Notes: generated by a model from the sequence alone, not told the origin. Positions 1-9,193 are shown, counted from the stretch's first letter. The stretch: DNA of 64,000 nt from Mycobacterium sp. PSTR-4-N (GCF_022348085.1 NZ_JAKRFN010000005.1:1-64000); one strand, 5' to 3'. Program-made: numbers and translations.

Positions 1-147
1 GGGGCGCCACCAGATCGCCGCGCCGGCGGCGGCCGCGGCCGTGCCGGCCGCCACCAGCGCCCACCCTGCCCCGCCGCTCACCGCCGAGCCGATCATCACC
101 GAAGCAAAGGCCAACGGCAGCAGCACTTTCGGCAGCTCAACGGCCAT
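1..147 (-). CDS. Membrane protein of the moxR operon, 3' part cut by window edge
   Basis: An N-terminal fragment of 49 codons runs off the window. It starts at an ATG whose A overlaps the TGA of the DUF58 gene (TGATG), so it is translationally coupled to it. The peptide begins MAVELPKVLLPLAFASVMIG and continues as an alanine/glycine/valine-rich hydrophobic stretch, as expected for one or two membrane helices. In M. tuberculosis the moxR3 locus ends with a small integral membrane protein (Rv3162c, recalled from memory), and this fits the same slot. Its function is unknown. Confidence 0.75.
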   Translation of the reverse strand, partial: MAVELPKVLLPLAFASVMIGSAVSGGAGWALVAAGTAAAAAGAAIWWRP

Positions 148-1358
148 CACGTCCGGCGCTCCGGGAGCAGGGCCATCGCCTGGTCGAGTGTGGCGTCGTC
201 GGGCCAGGCCACGATGTCCACTCCCACGGTCGCCATGTCGCGGTACATGAACGCGCGCTGCATCGCCCACACCCGATCGACGAGCGGATCGAGCTCACCG
301 GCGACGGGGCAGCCCTGCAGGACGTCGACCGCCACCACGGGATGACCCCGCCGGCGCAGGTCGATGAGCGCGAGGGCGAATTCGGTGTCCAGCATGGTGG
401 AGAACGCGACGACGATCGCGCCGGTGGGCAGGGCGGGGCGCGGCGCGAGGGTGCCGGTCCCCGACTCGTAACTGCCGCCGGCGGCGCCCAGCATCGTGTC
501 GAGGATGCGGTAGAACTGTCGGGCGCCGATGTCGGCGCCCAGCCAGCGGGTGGTGCGGCCGCCGAGGGCGACGAGCCCGGCCCGGTCGCCGTAGCGCAGC
601 GCGCTCTGCACCACCTGCGCGGCGCCGCGCGCGGTCCGCTCGGTCGCGACGGTGGCCGGCCCCGGCGGCTGCGCGTACGTGTCGAACAGGACCACCACAT
701 CGGCGGCGCGATCGGTCAGCCGCTCGGTGATGTGCAAGGCACCGCGGCGGGCGCTGACGGGCCAGTTGACGGTGCGCAACTGGTCGCCGGGCACGTAGGG
801 CCGGATGTCGGCGTACTCGACGCCGGGGCCGGTGTGCCGGGTCAGATGGGTGCCGAGTCGATCCAGCAATTCGGTGCGGGGCAGCGCGGTCGGCTGCGGC
901 GGCGCGACGGGGAAGACGCAGACCTGGGCAGCCGGCGCCGTACCGACTCCCTCGAGCAGTCCGCCGCGGCCGAGGGCACGCACGGTCGCGTCGATGGGGT
1001 AGCGCCCCCACCGCGGCGCCGACACGGTCACGCCTGCCCCGGCGCCGCGCTCGACGGTCATCCCTGCCGCAGCGCCGGCGCTCACCCGCACGGCGCTGCC
1101 GTCGTCGGCGCTCGCGCTGACCGTGACGTGCACCCGCTCACCTTCGAAACAGCGCTGCTGCAGCGGATCTCCGGTCACCGTCACCGCGGGCACGGGCCGC
1201 TGCCATCCCAGCGAGCAGAGCACCGCCACCAGCGGCGCGGCGAAGGCGACCAACTCCCAGCGGCCGGTGACCACCGCGGCACCGAATGCCAGAGCCGCCG
1301 ATGTCGCGACGGACCGCGTCAATGGCGATGCACGCCAGCGCATCTCGACGGCGATCAC
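147..1358 (-). CDS. DUF58 domain protein of the moxR operon
   Basis: About 403 residues. Two hydrophobic segments near the N-terminus (LTRSVATSAALAFGAAVV onward) are followed by a cysteine-poor beta-rich region. The DUF58 core lies around residues 190-260 and includes GPGVEYADIRPYVPGDQLR and VNWPVSARRG. A VWA-like fold follows, with VVVLFDTYAQ. DUF58 proteins are regularly encoded next to MoxR ATPases and are thought to be clients or partners of the chaperone; the exact role is not known. The GTG start at 1358 overlaps the moxR stop by four bases (GTGA); an ATG at 1343 is the alternative. It resembles Rv3163c in length and position. Confidence 0.85.
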   Translation of the reverse strand: MIAVEMRWRASPLTRSVATSAALAFGAAVVTGRWELVAFAAPLVAVLCSLGWQRPVPAVTVTGDPLQQRCFEGERVHVTVSASADDGSAVRVSAGAAAGMTVERGAGAGVTVSAPRWGRYPIDATVRALGRGGLLEGVGTAPAAQVCVFPVAPPQPTALPRTELLDRLGTHLTRHTGPGVEYADIRPYVPGDQLRTVNWPVSARRGALHITERLTDRAADVVVLFDTYAQPPGPATVATERTARGAAQVVQSALRYGDRAGLVALGGRTTRWLGADIGARQFYRILDTMLGAAGGSYESGTGTLAPRPALPTGAIVVAFSTMLDTEFALALIDLRRRGHPVVAVDVLQGCPVAGELDPLVDRVWAMQRAFMYRDMATVGVDIVAWPDDATLDQAMALLPERRT

Positions 1359-2320
1359 GACGTGCCCCGGGCGCGCGGGACGGGCGTACGGCGCAGCAGG
1401 TCCGCGACGACGTCGGCACCGGCCACCTTGCGCACCCACATCTCCGGCCGCAGGCTGATCCGATGCGCCATCACCGGCACGGCCAGCGCCTTGACGTCTT
1501 CGGGGATCACGAAGTCGCGGCCGGCCAGCAGCGCGCGGGCTCGGGCCAATTGCACCAGATCCAGCTCCGCGCGCGGACTCGCCCCGACGGCGACCTGTGG
1601 GTGGTGGCGGCTCGCGCCGGCCAGCGTGACGACGTAGGTGAGCACATCGTCGTGCACCGTCACCAGTTCGACGGACTCCTGCATCGCGAGCAGTTCCTGT
1701 GCGGTCACCACCTGGGTTACCTCCGGTGGCGCTGAACCGCGCTCCAACCGGCGCCGCAGCATCGTCGTCTCGTCCTGTGCCGAAAGGTATTTCAACTCCA
1801 GGCGCAACGCGAAGCGATCCAGTTGGGCTTCGGGCAGGGGGTAGGTGCCTTCGTATTCGATCGGGTTGTCGGTGGCCAGCACCAGGAAGGGCTCGGGCAG
1901 CCGGTGGGTCACGCCGTCGATGCTCACCTGGCGTTCGGCCATCGCTTCCAGCAGCGCTGCCTGCGTCTTGGGTGGGGTGCGGTTGATCTCGTCACCCAGC
2001 AGCAGGTTGGTGAAGATCGGGCCGCCGCGGAACTCGAACCGGCCGGATTGCATGTCGTAGATCGTCGAGCCCAACAGATCGGCGGGCAGCAGATCGGGGG
2101 TGAACTGGACGCGGGTGAAGCGCAACCCGAGGGCGGCCGCAAAGGACTTGGCGATCAACGTCTTTCCGAGCCCGGGCAGATCCTCGACGAGCACGTGCCC
2201 ACGGGCGAGCACCGTGATCAGGATCAGTGTCAACGCCTCGCGCTTACCCACGACCGCCCGGCCGATCTCGTCGAGCACTGCGTCGCACGCCGCGGTGGTG
2301 GTGGCCATCGGTGCGTTCAC
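1355..2320 (-). CDS. moxR: MoxR-family AAA+ ATPase
   Basis: A 321-residue AAA_3/AAA_5 ATPase. The P-loop is EDLPGLGKT, in which the first glycine of the usual motif is replaced, as is common in MoxR. Walker B is LLLGDEINR, followed by the MoxR signature NPIEYEGTYPLPEAQLDRF and a C-terminal lid domain. MoxR proteins act as chaperones for the maturation of partner complexes, often with VWA or DUF58 proteins. The GTG start at 2320 overlaps the upstream stop by four bases, and the resulting length matches M. tuberculosis MoxR3 (320 aa, from memory). An ATG at 2308 is the alternative start. Neighbour order (Rv3166c-Rv3162c type) supports the moxR3 lineage. Confidence 0.9.
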   Translation of the reverse strand: MNAPMATTTAACDAVLDEIGRAVVGKREALTLILITVLARGHVLVEDLPGLGKTLIAKSFAAALGLRFTRVQFTPDLLPADLLGSTIYDMQSGRFEFRGGPIFTNLLLGDEINRTPPKTQAALLEAMAERQVSIDGVTHRLPEPFLVLATDNPIEYEGTYPLPEAQLDRFALRLELKYLSAQDETTMLRRRLERGSAPPEVTQVVTAQELLAMQESVELVTVHDDVLTYVVTLAGASRHHPQVAVGASPRAELDLVQLARARALLAGRDFVIPEDVKALAVPVMAHRISLRPEMWVRKVAGADVVADLLRRTPVPRARGTS

Positions 2321-2799
2321 AGCCGCGCCAGCCGCTGCAGGATCTCGTCGAGCGCGGCGCGGCCGGGCCCTGGCTCGGAGGCGCCTGTGCGCGAGATGTT
2401 GTTCGGGTCCACCCACGGCCAGAGCCGCTCGCCGAACAGCATCCGCCCGGTGGTCTCGACACTGTCCGGGTCTTTGCGGATGCGGTTGCCGACCGCGAGC
2501 TCGAACTGTCGAGCCAGCATGGGGCGTAGCCGACGATCCCAGTCCGCCCGGGTCGAGTCGGCCCAGGAGATCAGTGTCTCGGTGCGAGAATGCCAGCGCT
2601 GCAACGCCACCGCGGCCGTATCGGCGGAGATGTCGGGATCGGTGGCGGCGCTACGGGTGAGGTGCCAGCGGATCCACAGCAGCGCGAGCACCAGGGCGGC
2701 ACCGGTGACGGCGACCACCACGGCGCAATCGACGAGCGCGAACGCGCAGACTTCCACCGCGACGATCAGCGCCACCGCGGCGGCGACGATCCTGGTCAC
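2317..2799 (-). CDS. Membrane-anchored conserved protein of the moxR operon
   Basis: 160 residues, the same length recalled for Rv3165c at the M. tuberculosis moxR3 locus. Two hydrophobic helices occupy about residues 4-50 (IVAAAVALIVAVEVCAFALV, then VVVAVTGAALVLALLW), followed by a basic/acidic soluble domain rich in Trp and Arg. The start overlaps the DUF4129 stop (ATGA) and the stop overlaps the MoxR start (GTGA), so its expression is tied to the operon. No enzymatic motif was recognised. Confidence 0.82.
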   Translation of the reverse strand: MTRIVAAAVALIVAVEVCAFALVDCAVVVAVTGAALVLALLWIRWHLTRSAATDPDISADTAAVALQRWHSRTETLISWADSTRADWDRRLRPMLARQFELAVGNRIRKDPDSVETTGRMLFGERLWPWVDPNNISRTGASEPGPGRAALDEILQRLARL

Positions 2800-3728
2800 G
2801 AGGCGCCCTGCAACTCGCGCTGCACCACCTGCAGCGCGCGCACGGCGTCGTCTCGGTGGCCCTCGTTCATGACGTGGGGTGAGAAGCGCGCCTCCTCGAA
2901 CAGATCCACCAGCTGCGCGGCGCTGTCGGCGTGCACGGCACGTCGGGCGACGGCGCGCGCCAGCACTTCCGCCGGGGTGTCAGAAGCCTGCGGGATGGTG
3001 CTCGGTGATTTCTCCAGCTCCTGTTCCATCGCGACGTAGCAGGCGATGATCGCCTCCCGTGGATCGCGGCTGCGGTCCCCGACCTCGGCCAGTCCCCGCT
3101 CGGTCGCCCGGGCCAGATCCGGAGCAGGCCGCGGCGGCGGGGTGTCCAGGGTCCCGTCGGTGGCGGCCGTCGCCGGAGCGAAGCGGCGCCGGCGCGCGGT
3201 GAGCGAGGCGAGGACGGAGAGCAGGAGCAGCGCGACTGCCGTACCCATCAGCAGCTCGAACACGCCTCCACCGGCCCCGGGGTCCGGGTCGGCCCGCTGG
3301 CCGCCGGCCGGGGCATCGCGCGCGTGTTCGGCAGCCGCTGCGCCGCCACCCGGGTCAGCCGGGTCGATCGACGACGCCCACCGCATCAGCAGCAGGACGA
3401 TCAGCAGCCAGGCCAGCAGCACGGCCGCTGCGATCAGCAGTAGCCGCCACGAGATCGCAGCGCCGGTGCCGACATCGCGTCGCGGGGGCTCACTCTCGGC
3501 GCGGTGGGGGCGCGGCGTGCGGGCCCGTGCGAGTACCGCCACGGCGAGCGCCGTCACCGACAGCACCAGCATGATGACGACGGCGGCCTCAGAACCCGGC
3601 CCGTCGGGAGTGCGGTCGGGCGTCGGGGGCGGCGCGCCCGGCAGCACACCGCGCAAGGCGACCATGGCGACCAGCGTCAGCAGGAGCACACCGACGGTGC
3701 GGACCACCGCCTTGCCGTCACCGGGCAT
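2796..3728 (-). CDS. DUF4129 domain membrane protein, first gene of moxR operon
   Basis: 310 residues. There is a transmembrane helix near residues 11-28, a second near 50-66, a third around 92-115 (LLLIAAAVLLAWLLIVLLLM) and a fourth before the C-terminal domain (LLMGTAVALLLLSVLA). The last 100 residues carry the DUF4129 pattern REAIIACYVAMEQELEKS and DTPAEVLARAVARRAVH. DUF4129 proteins cluster with MoxR/DUF58 genes and, in other lineages, with transglutaminase-like proteins. It starts the five-gene coupled run; the bases upstream separate it from the L,D-transpeptidase, so the promoter probably lies at about 3729-3798. Confidence 0.83.
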   Translation of the reverse strand: MPGDGKAVVRTVGVLLLTLVAMVALRGVLPGAPPPTPDRTPDGPGSEAAVVIMLVLSVTALAVAVLARARTPRPHRAESEPPRRDVGTGAAISWRLLLIAAAVLLAWLLIVLLLMRWASSIDPADPGGGAAAAEHARDAPAGGQRADPDPGAGGGVFELLMGTAVALLLLSVLASLTARRRRFAPATAATDGTLDTPPPRPAPDLARATERGLAEVGDRSRDPREAIIACYVAMEQELEKSPSTIPQASDTPAEVLARAVARRAVHADSAAQLVDLFEEARFSPHVMNEGHRDDAVRALQVVQRELQGAS

Positions 3729-3798
3729 CCGCGCCCACCCTTCGCCTCACCCCATCGTGGCACGGCGGGTGGCCGGGAGCGGCCGGAGTGTCAGAACG

Positions 3799-4818
3799 TC
3801 AGAACATCTGCCAATCCGACGCACCGTCGGGCTGGTCGTACAGACCGCCCTCGGAGTTCTTGACGACGACGGGATCGCCGCTGCCGAAGTTGTCGTAGAA
3901 CCATTGCGCGTTGGCGGGGCTGAGGTTGATACAGCCGTGGCTGACGTTGCGCTTGCCCTGGTCGCCGACCGACCATGGTGCGCTGTGCACGAAGATGCCG
4001 CTGTTGTCGATGCGGACGGCGTCCTGCACCTTGAGCTTGTAGCCCTCCGCCGAATCGACGGGGACCCCGTAAGTCGAGGAGTCCATGACGATGTCGGCGA
4101 ACTTCTCGAGCACGTAGTAGGTGCCGTTCTTGGTTTCGTGCTTGCCGTCGGACTTGCCCATCGACACCGGGAAGGTCTTCTCGACCTCGCCATTGCGCAC
4201 GATGGTCATCGTGTGCGTCGAGTCGTCGACGGTGGCGACCAGCTGCTCGGGCACCGTGAAGCTCGACTTGGTGCCTGCGGCGTCGATGTTGACGACGGTG
4301 CCCGCCGGCCAGAAGTCCTGCGGACGCCAGCGCAGTTGCGTGTCAGAGGTCCAGTAGAAACGGCCGGGCACCGGCGGCACCGAGGAGATGTGCACGGCGT
4401 CCTGCGCCATCTGCCGGTTGGCGATCGGCCGCTGGAAATTGATGTAGATCGGCTTCGCCGCGCCCACGATCGAGCCGTTGGTGGGGTTGAAGGACGGCGG
4501 GACGAACGGCGGCTGACCCACGAACGGTGTCGGGTTCTGGCCGGCCGGCGTGCCTTCCGGGATAGGCATCGGCTGTCCCGGGATCACGGCGAACGGATCG
4601 GCCGCGGTGGGCGTCACCGGGGCAGGAGCGGGCGGCGCGAACGGGTTCGGGAAGGCCAGCGGATTGGGCGGCGGGGGCGGCGCGAACGGGTCCGCGGGCG
4701 CCGGCGGCGAGGCCACGTCGGGCTGCGCGAGTGCCGAGGGGGCGCTGAGCACCATGCCGACGACCACGGTCATCACCGACAGCACGGCGATCAACCGAGT
4801 CTTGTTTGCCTGCCGCAT
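3799..4818 (-). CDS. L,D-transpeptidase, exported, proline-rich
   Basis: 339 residues. A Sec signal peptide ends near SALA-Q (about residue 32). A proline/alanine-rich linker (about 33-110) follows, then an Ig-like region and a YkuD catalytic domain. The catalytic signature is [13 protein letters not shown] then VSHGCINLS, with Cys296 as nucleophile. It forms 3-to-3 meso-DAP crosslinks in peptidoglycan and is a target of carbapenems. The location near ricR and ilvD, as in M. tuberculosis around Rv0189c-Rv0192, suggests the LdtMt4 (Rv0192) orthologue, though that assignment is by synteny and memory. A GGAGG ribosome site precedes the ATG. Confidence 0.9.
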   Translation of the reverse strand: MRQANKTRLIAVLSVMTVVVGMVLSAPSALAQPDVASPPAPADPFAPPPPPNPLAFPNPFAPPAPAPVTPTAADPFAVIPGQPMPIPEGTPAGQNPTPFVGQPPFVPPSFNPTNGSIVGAAKPIYINFQRPIANRQMAQDAVHISSVPPVPGRFYWTSDTQLRWRPQDFWPAGTVVNIDAAGTKSSFTVPEQLVATVDDSTHTMTIVRNGEVEKTFPVSMGKSDGKHETKNGTYYVLEKFADIVMDSSTYGVPVDSAEGYKLKVQDAVRIDNSGIFVHSAPWSVGDQGKRNVSHGCINLSPANAQWFYDNFGSGDPVVVKNSEGGLYDQPDGASDWQMF

Positions 4819-4989
4819 CCACGTACCTCCAAGTCCCGCGACTGCATCCAGTGTGGCACAGCGCCGAGGGTGATTCTCCTGGCCAGCGGGCTGACGGACC
4901 CTGGGCAGCCGCCATCGTGGGAGCCCTGACCTGCAGTGATGATCGCTCTCGCACTGCCAGGTGTTACCGGGGTCGGGCCGTAGGCTCGC

Positions 4990-5292
4990 ATGATGATCGT
5001 CGCGTTCAGCATCAGTCCCCTGGCGGGAGACGACACGGGTTCGGTGGGCGACGCTGTCGCCGAGGCGGTGCGGGTGGTGCGCGCATCGGGCCTGCCCGCC
5101 GAGACCAACGCCATGTTCACCAACATCGAAGGCGACTGGGACGAGGTGATGGCCGTGGTCAAACGCGCGGTGGATGCGGTCGCCGCCGTCTCACCGCGCG
5201 TCAGCCTGGTCCTCAAGGCCGATATCAGGCCGGGCTACACCGGCCAGCTCACGGCCAAGGTCCAGCGCATCGAGGACGCGCTGCGGGACTGA
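4990..5292 (+). CDS. MTH1187-family thiamine-binding protein (DUF77)
   Basis: 100 residues in the short ferredoxin-like fold of the MTH1187/YqgV family. Typical features are [10 protein letters not shown] at the start, [22 protein letters not shown] in the centre and [14 protein letters not shown] near the end. Members bind thiamine or related pyrimidines; no catalytic activity is established. The ATG is doubled (4990 and 4993), so the true start could be either. It stands alone between the divergent L,D-transpeptidase and the downstream hydrolase. Confidence 0.82.
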   Translation: MMIVAFSISPLAGDDTGSVGDAVAEAVRVVRASGLPAETNAMFTNIEGDWDEVMAVVKRAVDAVAAVSPRVSLVLKADIRPGYTGQLTAKVQRIEDALRD

Positions 5293-5372
5293 CCGCGCAG
5301 ACACCGTTGCCTGGCCGGCGTCCGCACCTTACCCTGGAGTAAGTACGACTGTTCACCGAAGGGGGTGTCGGC

Positions 5373-6596
5373 ATGCGTACCCAGGACATGCAATCCCTCG
5401 GCGAGGTGGCGGCAGAAGGTCTGACAGTGCTGAACACACTGGTCCGGGGCGTGCACTCCGGTATCGCAAGCCGTGTGTTCAGCTCGATCGGACCGGCGGC
5501 GCGGCCCGTGGAGATCGTGCACGATGCCATCGCCGGCGCGGTCTACAGCGCGCTCGACGTGACCGGCGCGCGCGTTCCCCCGAAGGTTGCCGAGCTCGCC
5601 GCGGCGGGGCTGGCGTTCGACGACGACCCACCGCTCGACGAGCGACCGGGGGTCGCAGAGGCCATCGCCGCACTCAACGGCATCTACGGCGACGAGCTCG
5701 CCGACCGCGGCAACGAGTTCGCCGCTCCGATGGCGATCCGTGCGCACGGACGAGCGGTGGCGCTGACCCCGGGCGCCATCGGCGCGGCGTTTCCCGAGCC
5801 CACCGACAAACTGGCCGTGTTCGTGCACGGGCTGTGTCAGACGGAGTCGTCGTGGCACCGGCCGCCGCGGCCCTCGACGGGCGCCCCGTCGACCTGGTAC
5901 GGCGAACGCTTACACGACGATCTGGGTTACACCCCGATCGAGATCCGCTACAACACCGGACTGCACATCTCGACCAACGGGCATGCCCTCGACGACCTGC
6001 TGACCCGCCTGTTGGAGCTGTGGCCGGTACCGGTCAGTCGCATCGTGTTGATCGGCCATTCGATGGGCGGGCTGGTGTCCCGCTCGGCCTGCCACTACGC
6101 CAACGAGCGCAACCGCCGCTGGTGCCGGGCCACGCGGCAGGTGGTGTGCCTGGGCTCCCCGCATCTCGGTGCCGATCTGGAAAAAGGGGTCAACGCCGCG
6201 AGTTGGCTGATGATCCGGCTCCGCGAGACCCGGTCGATCGCCGAGTTGCTCAACCTGCGCAGCGACGGCATCAAGGACCTGCGCTTCGGTGCCGTCCTGG
6301 ACGACGACTGGGCCGAGGCGGACCCCGACGAGTTCCTGCGGGACCGGTGCCGCGAGGTGCCGTTCCTCCCCCATGCCCGCTACCACTTCGTCGCGACCTC
6401 GGCCGCACCGGCGGCGCTCGGCATGGTGTTCGGCGATCACCTGGTGCGACCGGCCAGCGCCTCGGGTCGCGGCCGTAGACGCCGGCTGCCGTTCGACGAG
6501 GACGCGGGACTGGTGCTGACCGGTCTTCATCACTTCGATCTGCTCAACCATCCGGAGATCTATCACCGTCTCCACCAGTGGCTTTCCCGCAAGTGA
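5373..6596 (+). CDS. Alpha/beta hydrolase, esterase/lipase-like (PGAP1-type motif)
   Basis: 407 residues. The N-terminal 130 residues are helical and unassigned. The alpha/beta-hydrolase core begins near FVHGLCQTESSWHR (oxyanion region), and the nucleophile elbow is GHSMGGLVSRSACHYA. PHLGADLEKGVN follows, then a C-terminal histidine near the end (LTGLHHFDLLNHPEIY) that could complete the triad. This pattern is common in actinobacterial triacylglycerol lipase/esterase-like proteins; the substrate is unknown. A purine-rich AAGGGGG lies 8-10 bases before the ATG. No signal peptide was seen, so it is probably cytosolic. Confidence 0.8.
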   Translation: MRTQDMQSLGEVAAEGLTVLNTLVRGVHSGIASRVFSSIGPAARPVEIVHDAIAGAVYSALDVTGARVPPKVAELAAAGLAFDDDPPLDERPGVAEAIAALNGIYGDELADRGNEFAAPMAIRAHGRAVALTPGAIGAAFPEPTDKLAVFVHGLCQTESSWHRPPRPSTGAPSTWYGERLHDDLGYTPIEIRYNTGLHISTNGHALDDLLTRLLELWPVPVSRIVLIGHSMGGLVSRSACHYANERNRRWCRATRQVVCLGSPHLGADLEKGVNAASWLMIRLRETRSIAELLNLRSDGIKDLRFGAVLDDDWAEADPDEFLRDRCREVPFLPHARYHFVATSAAPAALGMVFGDHLVRPASASGRGRRRRLPFDEDAGLVLTGLHHFDLLNHPEIYHRLHQWLSRK

Positions 6597-6664
6597 TCGT
6601 CGACGTGAGCAGAGCCACACCGTAACGGCGTTCGGATTGACCTGTGGCACAGCGACTCACGACC

Positions 6665-6970
6665 ATGGACACATACGACAAGCACGCATCGCCCGACCGG
6701 GCCGCGCCGTTGGGTCCGGTGGCCGGTGAAACTCTGAAGGATGCGGCCAATTGGCCGGGCCACACGATGATCGCGGTGGGGTTGATCGCTTTCGCGCTCT
6801 CACTGTGCGGATTCGCCGTCGGCAAGAGCGGACTGGCCGTGATCGCGGTGGTGATCGCCGTCGTCGCGGTGACCGCCGGCGCGGGCTGGCTGTACGTCGA
6901 GCACCGCAAACTGCGCCGGCGCGCATCGGATCTGCCCGCCGAACGGCCGGAGGACGTGCCGCCGGCGTAG
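6665..6970 (+). CDS. Small two-helix membrane protein, UsfY-like
   Basis: 101 residues from the ATG at 6665; a GTG at 6644 in frame is possible. The N-terminal third holds the pattern PVAGETLKDAANWPGHTMI. Two hydrophobic helices follow (MIAVGLIAFALSLCGFAVG and LAVIAVVIAVVAVTAGAGW), then a basic tail. The GE(S/T)LxDxxxxPG pattern before two helices resembles mycobacterial UsfY, known from a SigF operon, but this is recalled from memory and no SigF-type promoter was recognised upstream. Otherwise it is a small membrane protein of unknown role. Confidence 0.65.
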   Translation: MDTYDKHASPDRAAPLGPVAGETLKDAANWPGHTMIAVGLIAFALSLCGFAVGKSGLAVIAVVIAVVAVTAGAGWLYVEHRKLRRRASDLPAERPEDVPPA

Positions 6971-7049
6971 TTGTCCCCAGAGCCGTCTTCATCCACAGGT
7001 TGCTGGTTCGGCGCGGTGAATTGTCGGTCGGCGGTGCGAGATTGGGGTC

Positions 7050-8291
7050 ATGCCCCCGCTCAGTTCGCTCGCCATCGATGAACGGTTGTCGGTGCTGCAT
7101 GAGGAACTGGCCGAGCTGACGGGGCAGCGCAACGCGATCGACGCGCGGATCGTGGAGATAGCCGCCGAGATCGACCGCGACGAGTTGTGGGCGGCCGCCG
7201 GAGCCAGGTCGACGGCCGGGTGGCTCGCGTGGAAGGCCGGGGTGTCGCCGTCGCGGGCGCACACGATTGCCGGGATTGCGCACCGCTACGACGAATTCCC
7301 GCACTGCATCGAGGGGTTGCGGGAGGGCCGGTTCTCCGTCGATCAGGTCGGGGTGATCGCCGAGCGCGGCCTGCCCGGCTCGGACGAGCACTTCGCCACG
7401 ATGGCCCGGTGTGCGACGGTGAGCCAGTTGCGGACGGCGTTGAAGATGCAACCCAAACCCGCGCCGGAGCCTGTCGACGAGTCAGACGACGAGGACGCGG
7501 GTGAGGCCGCCGATCCGGGGCCGCAGGTGTCGATCACCTCGACCTCGGATGAGCAGTACACGTACTGGCACATCGCGCTCCCCCACGTCGAGAATGCTGC
7601 CTTCGAAGCCGCGCTCGCGTCGCATCGCGACGCACTCGTCACCGAATGGACGGCCACCGACCCCGATGGGAGGGCATCGATGCCCGGCAACGCCGCGGCG
7701 TTCCTACGGTTGATCGAGATGAGTTGGGACGCCGAGGCCGCGGCCCGCCCCCACGGGCAGCGCACCACCGTCGTCGTCCACGTCGACGTCGCCACCCGCC
7801 TGAGCTCCCTGCACCTGGGACCCGTACTGCCCGACTCCGACCGCCGCTACCTGACTTGTGACGCCACCTGCGAGGTCTGGTTTCACCGGGATGGGCAGGT
7901 GATCGGCGCCGGCCGCGCCACCCGCACCGTCAACCGGCGGCTCCGGCGCGCGTTGGAGCATCGCGACCTCGTCTGCGTCGTGCCCGGCTGCGGGGCGACC
8001 CGCGGATTGCACGCCCACCATCTGGTGCACTGGGAAGACGGCGGCCCCACCGAGCTGTGGAACCTCGCGCTGGTGTGTCCGTATCACCATCGGGCCCACC
8101 ACCGCGGCCTGATCGCGATCACCGGCCCCGCCGACCAACTCGTCGTCACCGACGCCGCCGGCAACGCGCTGACCTCCGCGTCGCTGGCTCGACCACCCAC
8201 CCAACCACCGCCTGACGTCGCACCTTCCCCCGGTCCGACCGGGGAACGCGCCCAGTGGCGGTGGTATCAGCCCTACGAACCGCCTGGTTAG
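7050..8291 (+). CDS. 13E12-repeat family protein: DUF222 plus HNH nuclease domain
   Basis: 413 residues. The N-terminal DUF222 region includes LWAAAGARSTAGWLAWKAGVSPSRA. The C-terminal HNH domain has CVVPGCGATRGLHAHHLVHWEDGGPTEL (split here between the zinc Cys pair and the HH motif) and VCPYHHRAHHRG. These proteins form the REP13E12 family, present in many copies in mycobacterial genomes, often as prophage targets or relics; the activity is presumed DNA cleavage but not proven. The gene is full length. Its last four bases overlap the convergent ricR stop. Confidence 0.88.
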   Translation: MPPLSSLAIDERLSVLHEELAELTGQRNAIDARIVEIAAEIDRDELWAAAGARSTAGWLAWKAGVSPSRAHTIAGIAHRYDEFPHCIEGLREGRFSVDQVGVIAERGLPGSDEHFATMARCATVSQLRTALKMQPKPAPEPVDESDDEDAGEAADPGPQVSITSTSDEQYTYWHIALPHVENAAFEAALASHRDALVTEWTATDPDGRASMPGNAAAFLRLIEMSWDAEAAARPHGQRTTVVVHVDVATRLSSLHLGPVLPDSDRRYLTCDATCEVWFHRDGQVIGAGRATRTVNRRLRRALEHRDLVCVVPGCGATRGLHAHHLVHWEDGGPTELWNLALVCPYHHRAHHRGLIAITGPADQLVVTDAAGNALTSASLARPPTQPPPDVAPSPGPTGERAQWRWYQPYEPPG

Positions 8292-8602
8292 GAGCGGACC
8301 AACCGGGCGATCGCCGCGGAGGCCTCGGCGAGCTTGGCGTCCGCTTCGTCGCCTCCGGCGGCCACCGCGTGAGAGACGCAGTGGCCCAGATGCTCGTCGA
8401 GCAGGCCCAGCGCCACCGACTGCAGGGCGCTGTTGACCGCGCTGATCTGCGTGAGGACGTCGATGCAGTACTTGTCCTCGTCGATCATCTTCGCGATCCC
8501 GCGCACCTGACCCTCGATGCGCCTCAACCGCTTGGCGTAGTTCTCTTTCTGCGCGGAGTACCCGTGCGAACCGGTGTCCCCACCGTCGTCGGCTGCGCTC
8601 AT
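8288..8602 (-). CDS. ricR: CsoR/RicR-family copper-sensing repressor
   Basis: 104 residues, all helical, DUF156/CsoR family. The copper ligands are visible as Cys46 (DKYCIDVL), His71 and Cys75 (EHLGHCVSH), with the C-x24-H-x3-C spacing of Cu(I) sensors. The N-terminal RRIEGQVRGIAKMI is typical. The start codon overlaps the DUF305 stop by four bases (ATGA), so the two are one transcript with a RicR box upstream (9194-9208), implying autoregulation. Position beside ilvD matches M. tuberculosis RicR (Rv0190). Copper binding is expected to release the repressor from DNA. Confidence 0.93.
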   Translation of the reverse strand: MSAADDGGDTGSHGYSAQKENYAKRLRRIEGQVRGIAKMIDEDKYCIDVLTQISAVNSALQSVALGLLDEHLGHCVSHAVAAGGDEADAKLAEASAAIARLVRS

Positions 8603-9177
8603 GGGGTGCCCTCCCGCATCGTGGTCATCTGGTCGAGTTCGGTCGTCAGCGTCGACACCATCGTCTTGGCCATCGAGATCGTGTCCACGTTGGCCCCTGC
8701 CGCGATCTCGGCGTTGGCCACCGCGATCGACTTCCGGTGCTGATCGATCATCGATTGCAGCCAGAGACGATCGAAAGCGCTGCCCTGCAGCTGTTGCAGC
8801 TGCGTGAGCGCGGCCGGGTTCCCCACCGCGGGGTCCACCGCGACGCCCATCTTCGGGGGCCTGTCCCACTGCACGAGGAAGACGTTGAGGACGTTGATCT
8901 CTTTCTGCTGCTGGGCGGCGATGCGCTGGGCGAGCGCGACCACCTCGGCGTTGGTGGAGCGCTGGGGAACCGCGTCCGCGAGCGCGATCGACTCGCGGTG
9001 CCGGTCGATCATCTGGTCGGCGAACGTCACGTCGGCGTCGTTGTGGCCGGCCGGCTCGCCGGTGATCACCGGGGCGTCCGTCGTCGACGACGTCGTCGGT
9101 GCGGCAGCCGGTCCCCCGCACGCGGTCAGGGCGGCCACCGACGCCAGCGCGGCGACCGCACCGAGGACCTTCGACAT
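8599..9177 (-). CDS. DUF305 lipoprotein, copper-responsive
   Basis: 192 residues. The lipoprotein signal peptide has its lipobox LTAC at Cys20, followed by a Thr/Ser/Ala linker and a DUF305 ferritin-like four-helix domain with paired motifs FADQMIDRHRESIALAD and WLQSMIDQHRKSIAVANAE. DUF305 proteins occur widely beside copper genes, and their His/Met residues could bind metal at the cell surface; the precise role is not established. It is the first gene of a unit with ricR, and a perfect RicR box lies about 17 bases upstream of its ATG, so it should be induced by copper. Confidence 0.9.
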   Translation of the reverse strand: MSKVLGAVAALASVAALTACGGPAAAPTTSSTTDAPVITGEPAGHNDADVTFADQMIDRHRESIALADAVPQRSTNAEVVALAQRIAAQQQKEINVLNVFLVQWDRPPKMGVAVDPAVGNPAALTQLQQLQGSAFDRLWLQSMIDQHRKSIAVANAEIAAGANVDTISMAKTMVSTLTTELDQMTTMREGTP

Positions 9178-9193
9178 GCCGCCACCTTACCCG

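Noticed and set aside
342..1637. A 431-codon plus-strand frame in the moxR region
   Set aside because: It lies antisense to DUF58 and MoxR, both of which show clear motifs and coupled starts.
7050..8291. The 13E12-type gene as evidence for an adjacent prophage or insertion sequence
   Set aside because: Flanking genes are conserved housekeeping genes and no integrase, transposase or terminal repeats were found.
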